Positions 15,902-23,196 of a stretch of DNA of 32,268 nt are shown piece after piece. This DNA is from an uncultured Pseudomonas sp. Its GTDB lineage: Bacteria; Pseudomonadota; Gammaproteobacteria; Pseudomonadales; Pseudomonadaceae. Numbering within the stretch: the first letter of the stretch is position 1; each line of letters starts with the position of its first letter. Under the pieces are notes generated by a model. The model saw nothing but the letters and a program-made list of their open reading frames with translations, did no database searches and was not told where the DNA came from. The stretch covers positions 1 to 32,268 of the forward strand of contig NZ_CAMPHI010000050.1 in the NCBI RefSeq assembly GCF_946885955.1, written 5' to 3'. The position numbers and the translations under genes were made by a program.

Positions 15902-16226
15902 GGGCCTAACTCCTTTACCAAATCCTTCAGTCGTTGGGTGGCCAGCACAATGTCCGCGCGGCTGGTTTTCTAGGTTTTCTTCTGGAAGCAGTGCAACACG
16001 AAAATGGCGGCTTCAAACTTCGCGACATAGATCACCCGGAAAGCGCCAGAAGCCTCGCGGATGCGTATTTCGCGAACGCCAGTACCGATGCTTGGCATTG
16101 GCTTCCAATCGTCCGGCTCACGACCTTGTTGCACCTGATCCATTCTCGCCGAGCATCTTCTGGAAACGTGCGCAGGTCATCAAGGGAACCGCCGCAAAAC
16201 GCGATGGGCTTATGCTTTCGTGTCAT
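15898..16226 (-). pseudogene. HigB/Gp49-like toxin, frameshifted and with an internal stop
   Basis: The reading frame begins MTRKHKPIAFCGGSLDDLRT and stays in frame to PEDARRE. Near 16141-16148 the frame breaks. The matching sequence continues in another frame as DQVQQGREPDDWKPMPSIGT, then REIRIREASGAFRVIYVAK and FVLHCFQKKT. A TAG at 15970-15972 then interrupts it, before the usual tail (RADIVLATQRLKDLVKELG) reaches its own TGA at 15898. The homologous toxins carry a Tyr-Gln-Leu segment at the break, so a small deletion is the likely cause. Two separate lesions make this toxin inactive. Confidence 0.82.
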
Positions 16227-16536
16227 GCGTCAGACAATACAAAGTTTTGTATAAGATGAGCAAGCGCCTCTTGTCTATCAAGCTTAGGTTTGCTGGGCGC
16301 GGGGGGGATGAGGTTGTCCACTTCGAAGGCTGCATTCAGCGGGCCGTTTGCGAAGGACTATGCCCTTGCCGCGCCGTTACCTTTCCCCCGCAATTTCGCG
16401 ACCCCGTTCACATAACCCGCTTTTTCTGCCCCGGTGCGCAAACTTTTGCGCAGGGGTCTTCGGCTAGCATCGCCGCTTCAGCCAATCGCCTGGTGCAACG
16501 CCCGGCATGGTGTAGCAATCGGACGGAACCGAGACA
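16227..16536. other. Intergenic region before the polymorphic toxin, apart from one operator
   Basis: Apart from the operator at 16237-16252 I see no gene, repeat or clear promoter here. The toxin start at 16537 has GGA and GAG within 15 bases upstream. Confidence 0.4.
16237..16252. promoter_or_regulatory. Palindrome upstream of the HigBA-like pair
   Basis: ATACAAAGTTTTGTAT is a palindrome with a two-base centre, ending 11 bases before the toxin start codon. It covers the probable -10 region on the minus strand. It is a likely antitoxin operator. Confidence 0.55.
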
Positions 16537-18039
16537 ATGAGTGGCTACGTACCCAACAACCGGCACATCAGGAAAGCTCCCGAGCCGGAACCTTACAACG
16601 GCAACTTCGACCAGCAAGCCCGCCGCCCCATGCAAACCCCGCCAGCCAGCGCACCCCAGCGTATGGTCGGCATGCGCTTTATCTGGGACAACGGCGAGCT
16701 GCTGCCGGCGAACATCCCTTACCTGCTGACCGCCGACCAGGGTTCGCCGATCCGTGGCGGGCTGGATGCTCGCGGCAGCTTTATTCAGCAATTGCAAGCC
16801 AACCACTACGAGGCGCAATTGCTCGCGGAAGTCGATGTCGACGCCGCCGTCGCCAAAGCCCGCAAGGAAATGCAAACGGCCCTCGACGAAATCCTCACCG
16901 CAGAACGCGCCGAAGCCGAGAAGCTGCGCAAGGAGCAAGAAGGGCGCAATGTCGTGGTCAACTACTTCCATGTCCGCTTCGCCTTCGGCAAAGGCTTCTT
17001 CCTTGGCGCCTGGGGCATGATCAAATCGCTCAAGGAAATGAGCGACCTGATCAACCCCTTCAACACGGCCTGGAACATGCTGGCCAGCGCCTGGAAAGCC
17101 AAGGCCACGCCTCAGGAGGGCTGGTACGCCAACTTCCTCAACAACTACTCCGCCGCGCAGCACGAAGAACTGGTGGAAGCCCTCGGCTTCGACCCCGCCA
17201 GCATCACCCGCGAGAAAATCGCAGAAGCTTACGAAACCGCCTGCTTTATCTATGAAGACGGCCCCAGCAAAGACATTCTTGCCAGCTTCGCGGTCGACTA
17301 CGCCAAGGCACAGAACGTCGAAGAAGTCGCCGAATTCGGCGGCGGCGCGGTGTTCGAACTGGTTCTGGCTGCGCTGCTGGCAGTCTTCACCGGCGGCGCA
17401 GGCCTCGCCGCTCGCGGCGCTAGCTCCATCCGCCACGCCGCTTCCCTCAAGCGCCTGGGTAGCGCCTTGCAACGCCTCAGCCGCACGCTGAAGAATGCCA
17501 AGATCAAGCTGAAAGGGCGTGGCAAAGGTACCGGGACGGGCGCGCAGACGGTGGAGGTGCCGAGGCCGAAGGAGATTAAGGCGGAGAAACTCAAAGCAAA
17601 AGGAGTGTTATCGGGAAGGAAAACTACAATACCCAAAAAGGCCGATGAAGCCACTCGCAGATCCCTAATAAGGGAAAATGAGGCCGCCGAAATTTTGGTG
17701 GAAAATGGGTTCGACGTGCAACAGAATCCCAACTTGCCGGATACGACGAGAAAACCTGATCAATTGATCCTTCAGGGTTCAATCGGGGATAAGAAATTCG
17801 AGAATGTTATTACAGACGTCTTTTCGCCCGCCCCCAATACGTCAGCCAGAAACATACGCAGCACAATTAATGAAAAAGTTAATATAAAGCAGCAGGCTGA
17901 TACGATAGTGCTGAATATGGCTGATAGTAAGATCGGTATTTCAGATGTGGCTGGCGCAATAAAAGCAGAACCAATACCAAATCTGAAAGACGTAATTATT
18001 CTTCGAGAAGGCAACGTCACCCTGCTTCCTCTGAATTAA
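16537..18039 (+). CDS. Polymorphic toxin with CdiA-like tRNA nuclease C-terminal domain
   Basis: This encodes a 500-residue protein. Residues 1-45 are Pro-rich. Residues 46-100 resemble the short beta domain seen in some type VI secretion effectors. Residues 105-140 are an Ala/Glu/Lys coiled coil, and residues 264-297 hold a Gly/Ala-rich hydrophobic segment (VFELVLAALLAVFTGGAGLA) that may cross a membrane. After a basic linker, residues 365-500 form the toxic domain: RENEAAEILVENGFDV, RKPDQL, ITDVFSP, ARNIRSTINEKVNIKQQADT and IVLNM. This spacing matches CdiA C-terminal tRNA nucleases. Base composition switches to AT-rich near 17600, where the toxic domain starts, as expected for domain swapping. 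No PAAR, VgrG or Rhs part is present, so the delivery route is inferred. Confidence 0.75.
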   Translation: MSGYVPNNRHIRKAPEPEPYNGNFDQQARRPMQTPPASAPQRMVGMRFIWDNGELLPANIPYLLTADQGSPIRGGLDARGSFIQQLQANHYEAQLLAEVDVDAAVAKARKEMQTALDEILTAERAEAEKLRKEQEGRNVVVNYFHVRFAFGKGFFLGAWGMIKSLKEMSDLINPFNTAWNMLASAWKAKATPQEGWYANFLNNYSAAQHEELVEALGFDPASITREKIAEAYETACFIYEDGPSKDILASFAVDYAKAQNVEEVAEFGGGAVFELVLAALLAVFTGGAGLAARGASSIRHAASLKRLGSALQRLSRTLKNAKIKLKGRGKGTGTGAQTVEVPRPKEIKAEKLKAKGVLSGRKTTIPKKADEATRRSLIRENEAAEILVENGFDVQQNPNLPDTTRKPDQLILQGSIGDKKFENVITDVFSPAPNTSARNIRSTINEKVNIKQQADTIVLNMADSKIGISDVAGAIKAEPIPNLKDVIILREGNVTLLPLN

Positions 18040-18053
18040 CGGAGCAACAGAAA

Positions 18054-18476
18054 ATGTCTATCGACTACACATTTTATCTCAGCGACGACACCCCCGAGAC
18101 CATGCTGTGCTTGCATGATTTTATCGAAATATCCAGAGCTGGAACTATCATTCGAGGTACAGCATTCAAAGAAGCGCTCGATATAGTGGTAGCGCACGTC
18201 ATTCCAGATGAATCTTTTATCCGAGAAGAACTTGGCTTTAAACCTTCAACAAAACTCATCGCCACGATTGATCTAGATAGGTACGAAGAAAGCATTCAAG
18301 CAATCATAAAGCTAGCTAACTGTTTAATGAGGAGCCAGCCTAAAGCAATGCTTTACTTAAATAATGAAACACTTCTGCTTAGCAAAAATTCGAATGGAAT
18401 AACTCTGCATTCAGGTGGTGTTAGTTTCTGGGATGAGTATCTTGGGCTTGTGGATTTTCCCTATATTCTCAATTGA
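18054..18476 (+). CDS. Probable cognate immunity protein
   Basis: This encodes a 140-residue protein starting 14 bases after the toxin stop, with GGAG upstream. Features are an N-terminal strand (MSIDYTFYLSDDT), a mid-region TKLIATIDLDRYEESIQAII and the C-terminal FWDEYLGLVDFPYIL. The pattern resembles the SitI3-like immunity family, but that is a memory-based match. Position directly after a polymorphic toxin is the main argument. It is AT-rich, like the toxic domain it follows, so the two probably travelled together. Confidence 0.7.
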   Translation: MSIDYTFYLSDDTPETMLCLHDFIEISRAGTIIRGTAFKEALDIVVAHVIPDESFIREELGFKPSTKLIATIDLDRYEESIQAIIKLANCLMRSQPKAMLYLNNETLLLSKNSNGITLHSGGVSFWDEYLGLVDFPYILN

Positions 18477-18483
18477 GGTAGAT

Positions 18484-18555
18484 ATGAGTATCGCAACTTA
18501 TTGGGTGTGGTGTCCAAGGAAAGAATTTTTGCTAAGGAATAAAAACAAGAACTAG
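18484..18555 (+). pseudogene. Possible 5' fragment of a broken immunity gene
   Basis: ATG at 18484 has a strong ribosome site (GAGG, 8 bases after the previous stop). It encodes only 23 residues (MSIATYWVWCPRKEF and on) before TAG. The next open frame, in a different phase, continues with what reads like the rest of the same type of protein. A frameshift, plus a stop at 18560, separates them. The reading as one broken gene is inference. Confidence 0.4.
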
Positions 18556-18586
18556 ACTCTAGTACATGTTCGAGCCAGAGGGATTA

Positions 18587-18994
18587 ATGAGCGGTTCAGT
18601 CGATTTATTTATCAAAGACAAAATTACTGAAATGTCGATTGTGAATTTCCTTAACCGGATAATTGCTCAAGGTGTCGAATCTTTAGACTTTCCAAATGAA
18701 AAGGCCGCGCTATTCCTTCAATACTCTGAGTATGCCGAAGGATTTCAACAGAGCGTAGGCTTGGCATGGGGGTTAAGTGGCTTCGAGTTGGATGACGTTT
18801 CAGTGGCAGGTGATTTAGCGAAGGAGTTCTCAACTCAAGTACTTTTCCAGCCGCAGTCCTTGCAGCAGCCGGTTGGTATGGAATGGTGCCTGGTGACCTC
18901 TGATGGAGGGCTATATGCAGTGAGCGTGTTGGAATTGAGCGACGGGGTGGATCTGAGCAGTGATAGCACTCAAATTGGACTTGCCCCACGCTGA
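18587..18994 (+). CDS. Immunity-like protein, 5' end possibly damaged
   Basis: This encodes a 135-residue AT-rich hypothetical protein. The start is ATG at 18587 because GAGGGA lies just before it; another in-frame ATG is at 18566. The protein has mixed alpha/beta segments (MSIVNFLNRIIAQGVESLDF; EKAALFLQYSEYAEGFQQSV; MEWCLVTSDGGLYAVSVLEL). No family is recognised with certainty. Its position in a row of small genes after a polymorphic toxin suggests an immunity protein. The fragment at 18484-18555 may be its lost N-terminus. Confidence 0.5.
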   Translation: MSGSVDLFIKDKITEMSIVNFLNRIIAQGVESLDFPNEKAALFLQYSEYAEGFQQSVGLAWGLSGFELDDVSVAGDLAKEFSTQVLFQPQSLQQPVGMEWCLVTSDGGLYAVSVLELSDGVDLSSDSTQIGLAPR

Positions 18995-19024
18995 AGCAAT
19001 GATTACCCAATCAACGCGAGTAGA

Positions 19025-19495
19025 GTGATCTGCGCCCTAATGTCAGTCAAAATTCGTGACATGATGAATAAAGATGAAGAAAAAGTAATCTGTAATAGGA
19101 TCGTGAGTCCGGAAGATTACGACATGGCCGCAGAAGCGCTCATTGAGCTGAAATATACATCCCGGGAACTCGCAGAGACATTGGTGTTGCAAGTGCTGCA
19201 AAATCCTGATGAAGAACCTTATTACCAGGCCACTGCATTCAATATTTTTTACTCCCTTAACCCAACAGCGGGGTTAGATATGATCAGCGCCCGTCCTGAC
19301 GAGGTTAACCTCATCATGCTTCGTTCGATGATTGGGTGCGTAACTGAAGACAGTGCGCTAATTGAAGGTAATGATAACTTGCTGGCCGCGGTAAAGGCTG
19401 TCGACAAGAAAATTAATGAGCTTGATAGTCATGAGGTAGAAGGGATTAAAGACAACGTTACATGGTTTAAGGAAACCTATAAAGAGGTTTTGTGA
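19025..19495 (+). CDS. Small acidic helical protein, immunity-like
   Basis: This encodes up to 156 residues, mostly helical (MAAEALIELKYTSRELAETL; YYQATAFNIFYSLNPTAGLD; LLAAVKAVDKKINELDSHEV), with a net acidic charge. The helix pairs recall HEAT-like immunity proteins, but no family is recognised. The start could be GTG at 19025, ATG at 19040 or ATG at 19061; none has a convincing ribosome site. It belongs to the run of AT-rich small genes after the polymorphic toxin. Confidence 0.55.
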   Translation: MICALMSVKIRDMMNKDEEKVICNRIVSPEDYDMAAEALIELKYTSRELAETLVLQVLQNPDEEPYYQATAFNIFYSLNPTAGLDMISARPDEVNLIMLRSMIGCVTEDSALIEGNDNLLAAVKAVDKKINELDSHEVEGIKDNVTWFKETYKEVL

Positions 19496-19546
19496 ATCTA
19501 GTCGCTGTGCATATGATTTGACCGTTGCTGAGGGGGGCGAGCAGTG

Positions 19547-19663
19547 ATGGTAATCCGATTAGACTTTCCTCTCGTGGAAGCAACGGCTATTCAGCTAGAG
19601 CGAGTAGCGTTGTCTGATACCAATTTGTGGAATGAGCATGAGTATAGATGCCGGTGCTTTTAG
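19547..19663 (+). CDS. Very small ORF with a good ribosome site
   Basis: This encodes 38 residues (MVIRLDFPLVEATAIQLER and on) after GGGGGCGAGC. It overlaps the next gene's start by about 30 bases in another frame. It may be the start of a lost immunity gene or a short leader. Coding status is uncertain. Confidence 0.3.
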   Translation: MVIRLDFPLVEATAIQLERVALSDTNLWNEHEYRCRCF

Positions 19664-19970
19664 CCAATGCGTAGCTTCCCTTAACGTAGATTTGATCGAT
19701 TTAAATAATCGGGAAGAGCTAGAGGACGCAGCGTATGTCTCTGCGGCCAATCTTTGCCAGAATTCAAAAATAGATGTTATAGGCTTGGTTGATATTCTTA
19801 ATCGCGCGCTTGATGGGCATGATAATAATGAATTTGCATTGCTGCTTACCGAAAGCACGAATGTAGACTGGCTATATGATGAAGATACTGAGAAATCAAT
19901 GACGATGGTTATGAAAATTTTGTTGGGTGGTATCGCCTTTTATTCTCCAGGTGCGGTTGAGTTTGAATAG
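19632..19970 (+). CDS. Small acidic protein, immunity-like
   Basis: This encodes 112 residues (or 110 from the second ATG at 19638), strongly acidic, with helical segments (LEDAAYVSAANLCQNSKIDV; IGLVDILNRALDGHDNNEFA; KSMTMVMKILLGGIAFYSPG). No family is recognised. Acidic charge, small size and place in the array suit an immunity protein, but no toxin partner can be named. Confidence 0.5.
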   Translation: MSMSIDAGAFSQCVASLNVDLIDLNNREELEDAAYVSAANLCQNSKIDVIGLVDILNRALDGHDNNEFALLLTESTNVDWLYDEDTEKSMTMVMKILLGGIAFYSPGAVEFE

Positions 19971-19999
19971 TCTCTCAGGTCCAGATTAGGCGGCGAGTG

Positions 20000-20338
20000 A
20001 TGCAGTTTTTGTACGATGGGGATTTTTATAAAGCAGTCAAGATTTCTGGGCCAAAGCATAACTTACTGTCCATATCTTTGGGGATGAACTGTAAGGCTCC
20101 GGAGGTGGTTGAGTTATCGAGTAAAGAAAAGGGCTCGTGGAAGCTAGATCGTGACGAGGTATTATCGCAAGTTGTTTTTGGGCTTGAACAAGTAAACAAA
20201 GAGTTAGGTACAAGCTATGTGATCGAGACGATTCAGTACGTTCCGTCCGATAGTCCTTCTAAGCAGGTCTATATTGAACTCACTCAGTCTATTATCAAGA
20301 AGATTCACGAAGGAGGTGATTTTGTCCGGCTATCATAA
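20000..20338 (+). CDS. Small protein, immunity-like
   Basis: This encodes 112 residues from ATG at 20000 (a GTG one codon earlier is also possible; GGCGAG lies upstream). It begins with a beta-rich part (MQFLYDGDFYKAVKISG; LLSISLGMNCKAPEVVELSS). A helix (VVFGLEQVNKELGTSYVI) and a final mixed segment (YIELTQSIIKKIHEGGDFVR) follow. No family is recognised. Its stop codon directly abuts the next ATG, so the two genes are probably one transcript. Confidence 0.52.
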   Translation: MQFLYDGDFYKAVKISGPKHNLLSISLGMNCKAPEVVELSSKEKGSWKLDRDEVLSQVVFGLEQVNKELGTSYVIETIQYVPSDSPSKQVYIELTQSIIKKIHEGGDFVRLS

Positions 20339-20704
20339 ATGCATATTGTCGCGCTCAACACATGCTGCGAATTGAGAAAAATGACAACCGACGAAAACAA
20401 TCAAGTTATAGTCATGTTGGTGCAGGCCATGCTGGGGGCGATATCAGAAAACTTCAGGATGGTAGCGCTGAATACAGATCACGCGGGAATAAAAATTTCT
20501 TTTTTCCTAGCTAAAGACAAGGACGTAGATCGAGAAGAAATTGAGGACATAATTAGCAGCTTCGAAGTGTCTATGATGGACGTTGATATCGATTTCACCG
20601 GACTCAGCTTCTCAGTGTTTATCGTGCCAGAAGATAGGAGGTTGCCAGCGGTCTCTGGATTTCGAGTATTTCAAAGAAAGGAAGGCGATCAGGTTTCTGT
20701 CTAA
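20339..20704 (+). CDS. Small protein, immunity-like
   Basis: This encodes up to 121 residues; ATG at 20381 (MTTDENNQVIVMLVQAML) is a likely alternative start giving 107. It has a strand-helix-strand pattern (VALNTDHAGIKISFFLAKD; EEIEDIISSFEVSMMDVDID; FTGLSFSVFIVPED). This could be a compact alpha/beta immunity fold. No family is recognised. It is the last gene before the convergent methyltransferase of the phosphorothioation island. Confidence 0.52.
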   Translation: MHIVALNTCCELRKMTTDENNQVIVMLVQAMLGAISENFRMVALNTDHAGIKISFFLAKDKDVDREEIEDIISSFEVSMMDVDIDFTGLSFSVFIVPEDRRLPAVSGFRVFQRKEGDQVSV

Positions 20705-20740
20705 TGGCTTGCTGTGTCGAGAATTTGAATATGGCCAATA

Positions 20741-21397
20741 TTACTCGGCGTCTTGAGGTTTCGTGGTTTTTATCGAGGGTGTATTGTTATTTGACTTTTG
20801 GAGAACAATCTTTTGCCAGCTTACCTTGCTTCTATTGAACGAGTCTTTAGTCGGGCGGCTTATGTAGACTGGATGCAGATTATATTTTAAGGCGAGGGCG
20901 CGGAGCTCTTCTAGCGTTACGGAGTACATCATTCTGTTTGGGTCTTGTTCGCCCATTCTCAACGTGAGGGCTAAATGACCGTCATCGTCTAAGAGTGCTG
21001 AAATTCTTTGAATTGAGCTGTCGCGCTGCTGGGGAGGTATGTGCATCCAGACAGCGCTGAGAAGAATAAAGCTAAATGAGGTATTCCCTAAAGACGATAG
21101 CCGAGGAAGAGCGTCGTTTACCCATGTAATTTTTTTTTGTAGGTCTCTTGCTTTTGCAAGGCGAAGCATTTCTTTGCTTGGCTCAACGGCTGTGACGGTG
21201 TAGCCGCGCTTAGCCAGGGCAATGGCGTCTCTTCCTGAGCCGCATCCAATATCAAGAACTTTTGCTGCTGCTTGATTTGGAAGGAACTTTATAAATGTTC
21301 TATGGATGCTAGAAAAATAGATCTTATTGTAGGTCTGGAAAAAATGATCGCTGTTTTGGTCGTAACTGCCCCAAGGTTCATTTGAATGGTCATTCAT
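20741..21397 (-). CDS. Class I SAM-dependent methyltransferase in the island
   Basis: This encodes a 218-residue methyltransferase. Motif I is KVLDIGCGSGRDAIALAKRG, followed by the acidic strand-2 end (VTAVEPSKEML). The post-motif region (FSFILLSAVWMHIPPQQRDS) fits the small-molecule/tRNA type, not DNA base methylases: no (D/N)PP(Y/F) motif is present. The C-terminal tail is charged and Asn/Thr-rich. It follows a membrane-protein gene by 11 bases in the same direction, so the two are probably one operon, divergent from dndBCDE. It is AT-rich, in keeping with transfer. Its role in the island is unknown. Confidence 0.82.
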   Translation of the reverse strand: MNDHSNEPWGSYDQNSDHFFQTYNKIYFSSIHRTFIKFLPNQAAAKVLDIGCGSGRDAIALAKRGYTVTAVEPSKEMLRLAKARDLQKKITWVNDALPRLSSLGNTSFSFILLSAVWMHIPPQQRDSSIQRISALLDDDGHLALTLRMGEQDPNRMMYSVTLEELRALALKYNLHPVYISRPTKDSFNRSKVSWQKIVLQKSNNNTPSIKTTKPQDAE

Positions 21398-21408
21398 TTT
21401 TTATGATT

Positions 21409-21903
21409 TCAATTTTTCAGGGTAGGGCTAGTTATTGATGCTTCTGAGGCTTTTGGTTTGGTTGTGATTGCTGTTGATGAATATGCAGCGGCTAGCATGC
21501 TCAGGCTGAATGCGAAAAGTAGAAGTAATGACCAGCACCAGACAACAGTATTTTTACCGTGTTTTCTTCTAATTTGGTTGAAATTATTTTGAAGAGTTAT
21601 TTGTATGTCGATTATTGTGCGAAGACGCCAAATAATTCTAATGGTTAGTAGGTTTACCGCAGCTGCAAAAAGTAGGACTAACGATCTGGCGCTTTCATCG
21701 GATATTGATAGGGAGCCGTACCAAATTCCTCCCGTGATGGCGATTACCATGCCTGGCACTTGCCGAAGCTGTTGATTGAGGGCGCGTAGATGCTGCCCGG
21801 CCTCCAGAAAGGCCATTTCCTGCTTTCTGAACTGCCATTTCTGTTTTTCCAGCTCAATGGCGTTTTGATACTTGATTGCTTCTAGCTTGGCTTCGTCGGT
21901 CAT
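21409..21903 (-). CDS. Three-helix membrane protein with N-terminal coiled coil
   Basis: This encodes a 164-residue protein of unknown function. Residues 1-45 form a Lys/Glu/Gln-rich coiled coil (ALEKQ-type pattern around IELEKQKWQFRKQEMAF). Three membrane helices follow at about 50-66 (PGMVIAITGGIWYGSLS), 74-92 (SLVLLFAAAVNLLTIRIIW) and 119-141 (VWCWSLLLLFAFSLSMLAAA). A loop near 100-118 is basic. The layout recalls small membrane effectors in bacterial defence (SLATT-like proteins), but no family is certain. It is co-oriented with the methyltransferase, with 11 bases between. The ATG at 21903 has AGGAAA rather far upstream, 17 bases. Confidence 0.6.
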   Translation of the reverse strand: MTDEAKLEAIKYQNAIELEKQKWQFRKQEMAFLEAGQHLRALNQQLRQVPGMVIAITGGIWYGSLSISDESARSLVLLFAAAVNLLTIRIIWRLRTIIDIQITLQNNFNQIRRKHGKNTVVWCWSLLLLFAFSLSMLAAAYSSTAITTKPKASEASITSPTLKN

Positions 21904-22024
21904 CGTCTTTGGCCATCGTCTTTCCTAAGGAATTGAGTCTAACTGGAAAGGTCCGCTGATGGCATGCCGCGCTTGATCGAACCCGCGGGTGCCAGCTCGT
22001 CTGTCTATCTGATTTTAGGGCTGT

Positions 22025-22050
22025 GTTTGTTTGTTGAGAGACAAACAAAC
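22025..22050. promoter_or_regulatory. Perfect palindrome just before dndB
   Basis: GTTTGTTTGT and ACAAACAAAC flank a 6-base spacer, ending 18 bases before the dndB ATG. No T-run follows, so it is more likely an operator or an mRNA hairpin over the start region than a terminator. Related Dnd systems are repressed by DndB or a separate regulator, so autoregulation by DndB is a reasonable guess, not shown. Confidence 0.55.
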
Positions 22051-22068
22051 TGCTAAAGTGCGGCCCCT

Positions 22069-23181
22069 ATGACCAGCACCTTTTCCTACACATTTCCTGC
22101 GATCCGCGGGGTTCAGGCCGGGCGTGAATTCTACGTCTCCATGTGCCCTTTGCGCCTGCTTTCCAAGCTTTTTGTTTTCGATAATGAAGAGCTGATGCCC
22201 GAGCTGCGAGCACAGCGCTCGATCAACAGAGCCCGCGTGCCCGAGATCGCTCGCTACATCGTAGCCAATCCCGAGAGCTATACCTTTTCCGCGATAACCG
22301 CCTCGATTGACGGCAACATGGACTTTGCGCCGGTCAGCAACGACAGTTTGACGGGGTTTCGCATGGGCACCCTGACGGTGGACATGGATGCCAGGTTTAT
22401 CGTCAACGATGGCCAGCATCGCCGCGCTGCCATCGAGCAGGCGCTGGAGGCACGTCCTGAGTTGGGTGACGAGACCATCGCTGTGGTGTTTTTCCACGAC
22501 CGGGGCCTTGAGCGTTGTCAGCAGATGTTCGCTGACCTGAATCGACATGCGGTGAAGCCTTCGGCGTCCTTGAGTGTTCTGTACGATCAACGTAGCGCTG
22601 CGGCCAACGTCGCGAAACACCTGGGGCTGACCTCGAAGGTATTTCGCAACCTGATCGAAACCGAGCGTTCCTCGCTGTCCAAACGCTCACGCAAGCTGTT
22701 TACGCTTAGCGCGCTGCATTTCGCGATTATTGAAATGCTGTCGGATAAAGAGTTGGAGGATTTCACCGGAGCCTCGCGCAAGTGCCTCGAATTCTGGGAG
22801 GCGGTTGGCGAGCAAATTCCCGAATGGATTTTTGTGCGCAACGCCAAGATGACTGCTGGCGAGGTGAGGCAGGATTTCATCCACTCCCACGCCATTGTGC
22901 TGCAGGCTTTAGGTCGTGTCGGAAAATTTATCTACCAAATTGATAACCCCAACCTGAAAAAAGAGTTGAGTGGGCTGCGGAATATAGATTGGTCCCGCAG
23001 CAATATCGCGACATGGGAAGGGCGTTGTATGAGTGCCGGCAGGATGGCCAAGAATAGTCAGAATATTACGCTGACGTGCAATGAAATTAAGCGTGTTCTT
23101 GGGCTGCAACTGACTGCGGAAGAACAGAATATTGAAAATGCATTTCTGGCCGGGAATACCGCCAGAGAAGCCCTGAATTAA
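22069..23181 (+). CDS. dndB: DndB, DGQHR-domain protein of DNA phosphorothioation
   Basis: This encodes a 370-residue protein. The N-terminal segment (TFPAIRGVQAGREFYVSMCP) and the DGQHR motif (DGQHRRAAIEQ, residues 114-124) identify DndB. In studied systems DndB is a negative regulator of dnd transcription and limits modification frequency; it is not needed for sulfur insertion itself. The start at ATG 22069 is fixed by the family's N-terminus, though no strong ribosome site is present; a palindrome lies just upstream. It is the first gene of dndBCDE. Fifteen bases separate it from dndC. Confidence 0.93.
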   Translation: MTSTFSYTFPAIRGVQAGREFYVSMCPLRLLSKLFVFDNEELMPELRAQRSINRARVPEIARYIVANPESYTFSAITASIDGNMDFAPVSNDSLTGFRMGTLTVDMDARFIVNDGQHRRAAIEQALEARPELGDETIAVVFFHDRGLERCQQMFADLNRHAVKPSASLSVLYDQRSAAANVAKHLGLTSKVFRNLIETERSSLSKRSRKLFTLSALHFAIIEMLSDKELEDFTGASRKCLEFWEAVGEQIPEWIFVRNAKMTAGEVRQDFIHSHAIVLQALGRVGKFIYQIDNPNLKKELSGLRNIDWSRSNIATWEGRCMSAGRMAKNSQNITLTCNEIKRVLGLQLTAEEQNIENAFLAGNTAREALN

Positions 23182-23196
23182 TACCGGACGTCAGAT

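Noticed and set aside
16408..17472. 354-residue open frame on the minus strand
   Set aside because: Shadow of the GC-rich part of the polymorphic toxin; Gly/Phe/Glu-rich with no motif.
20741..21397. DNA base methylase of a restriction system
   Set aside because: No DPPY or NPPY motif, no target-recognition domain; motif I type fits small-molecule or RNA methyltransferases.
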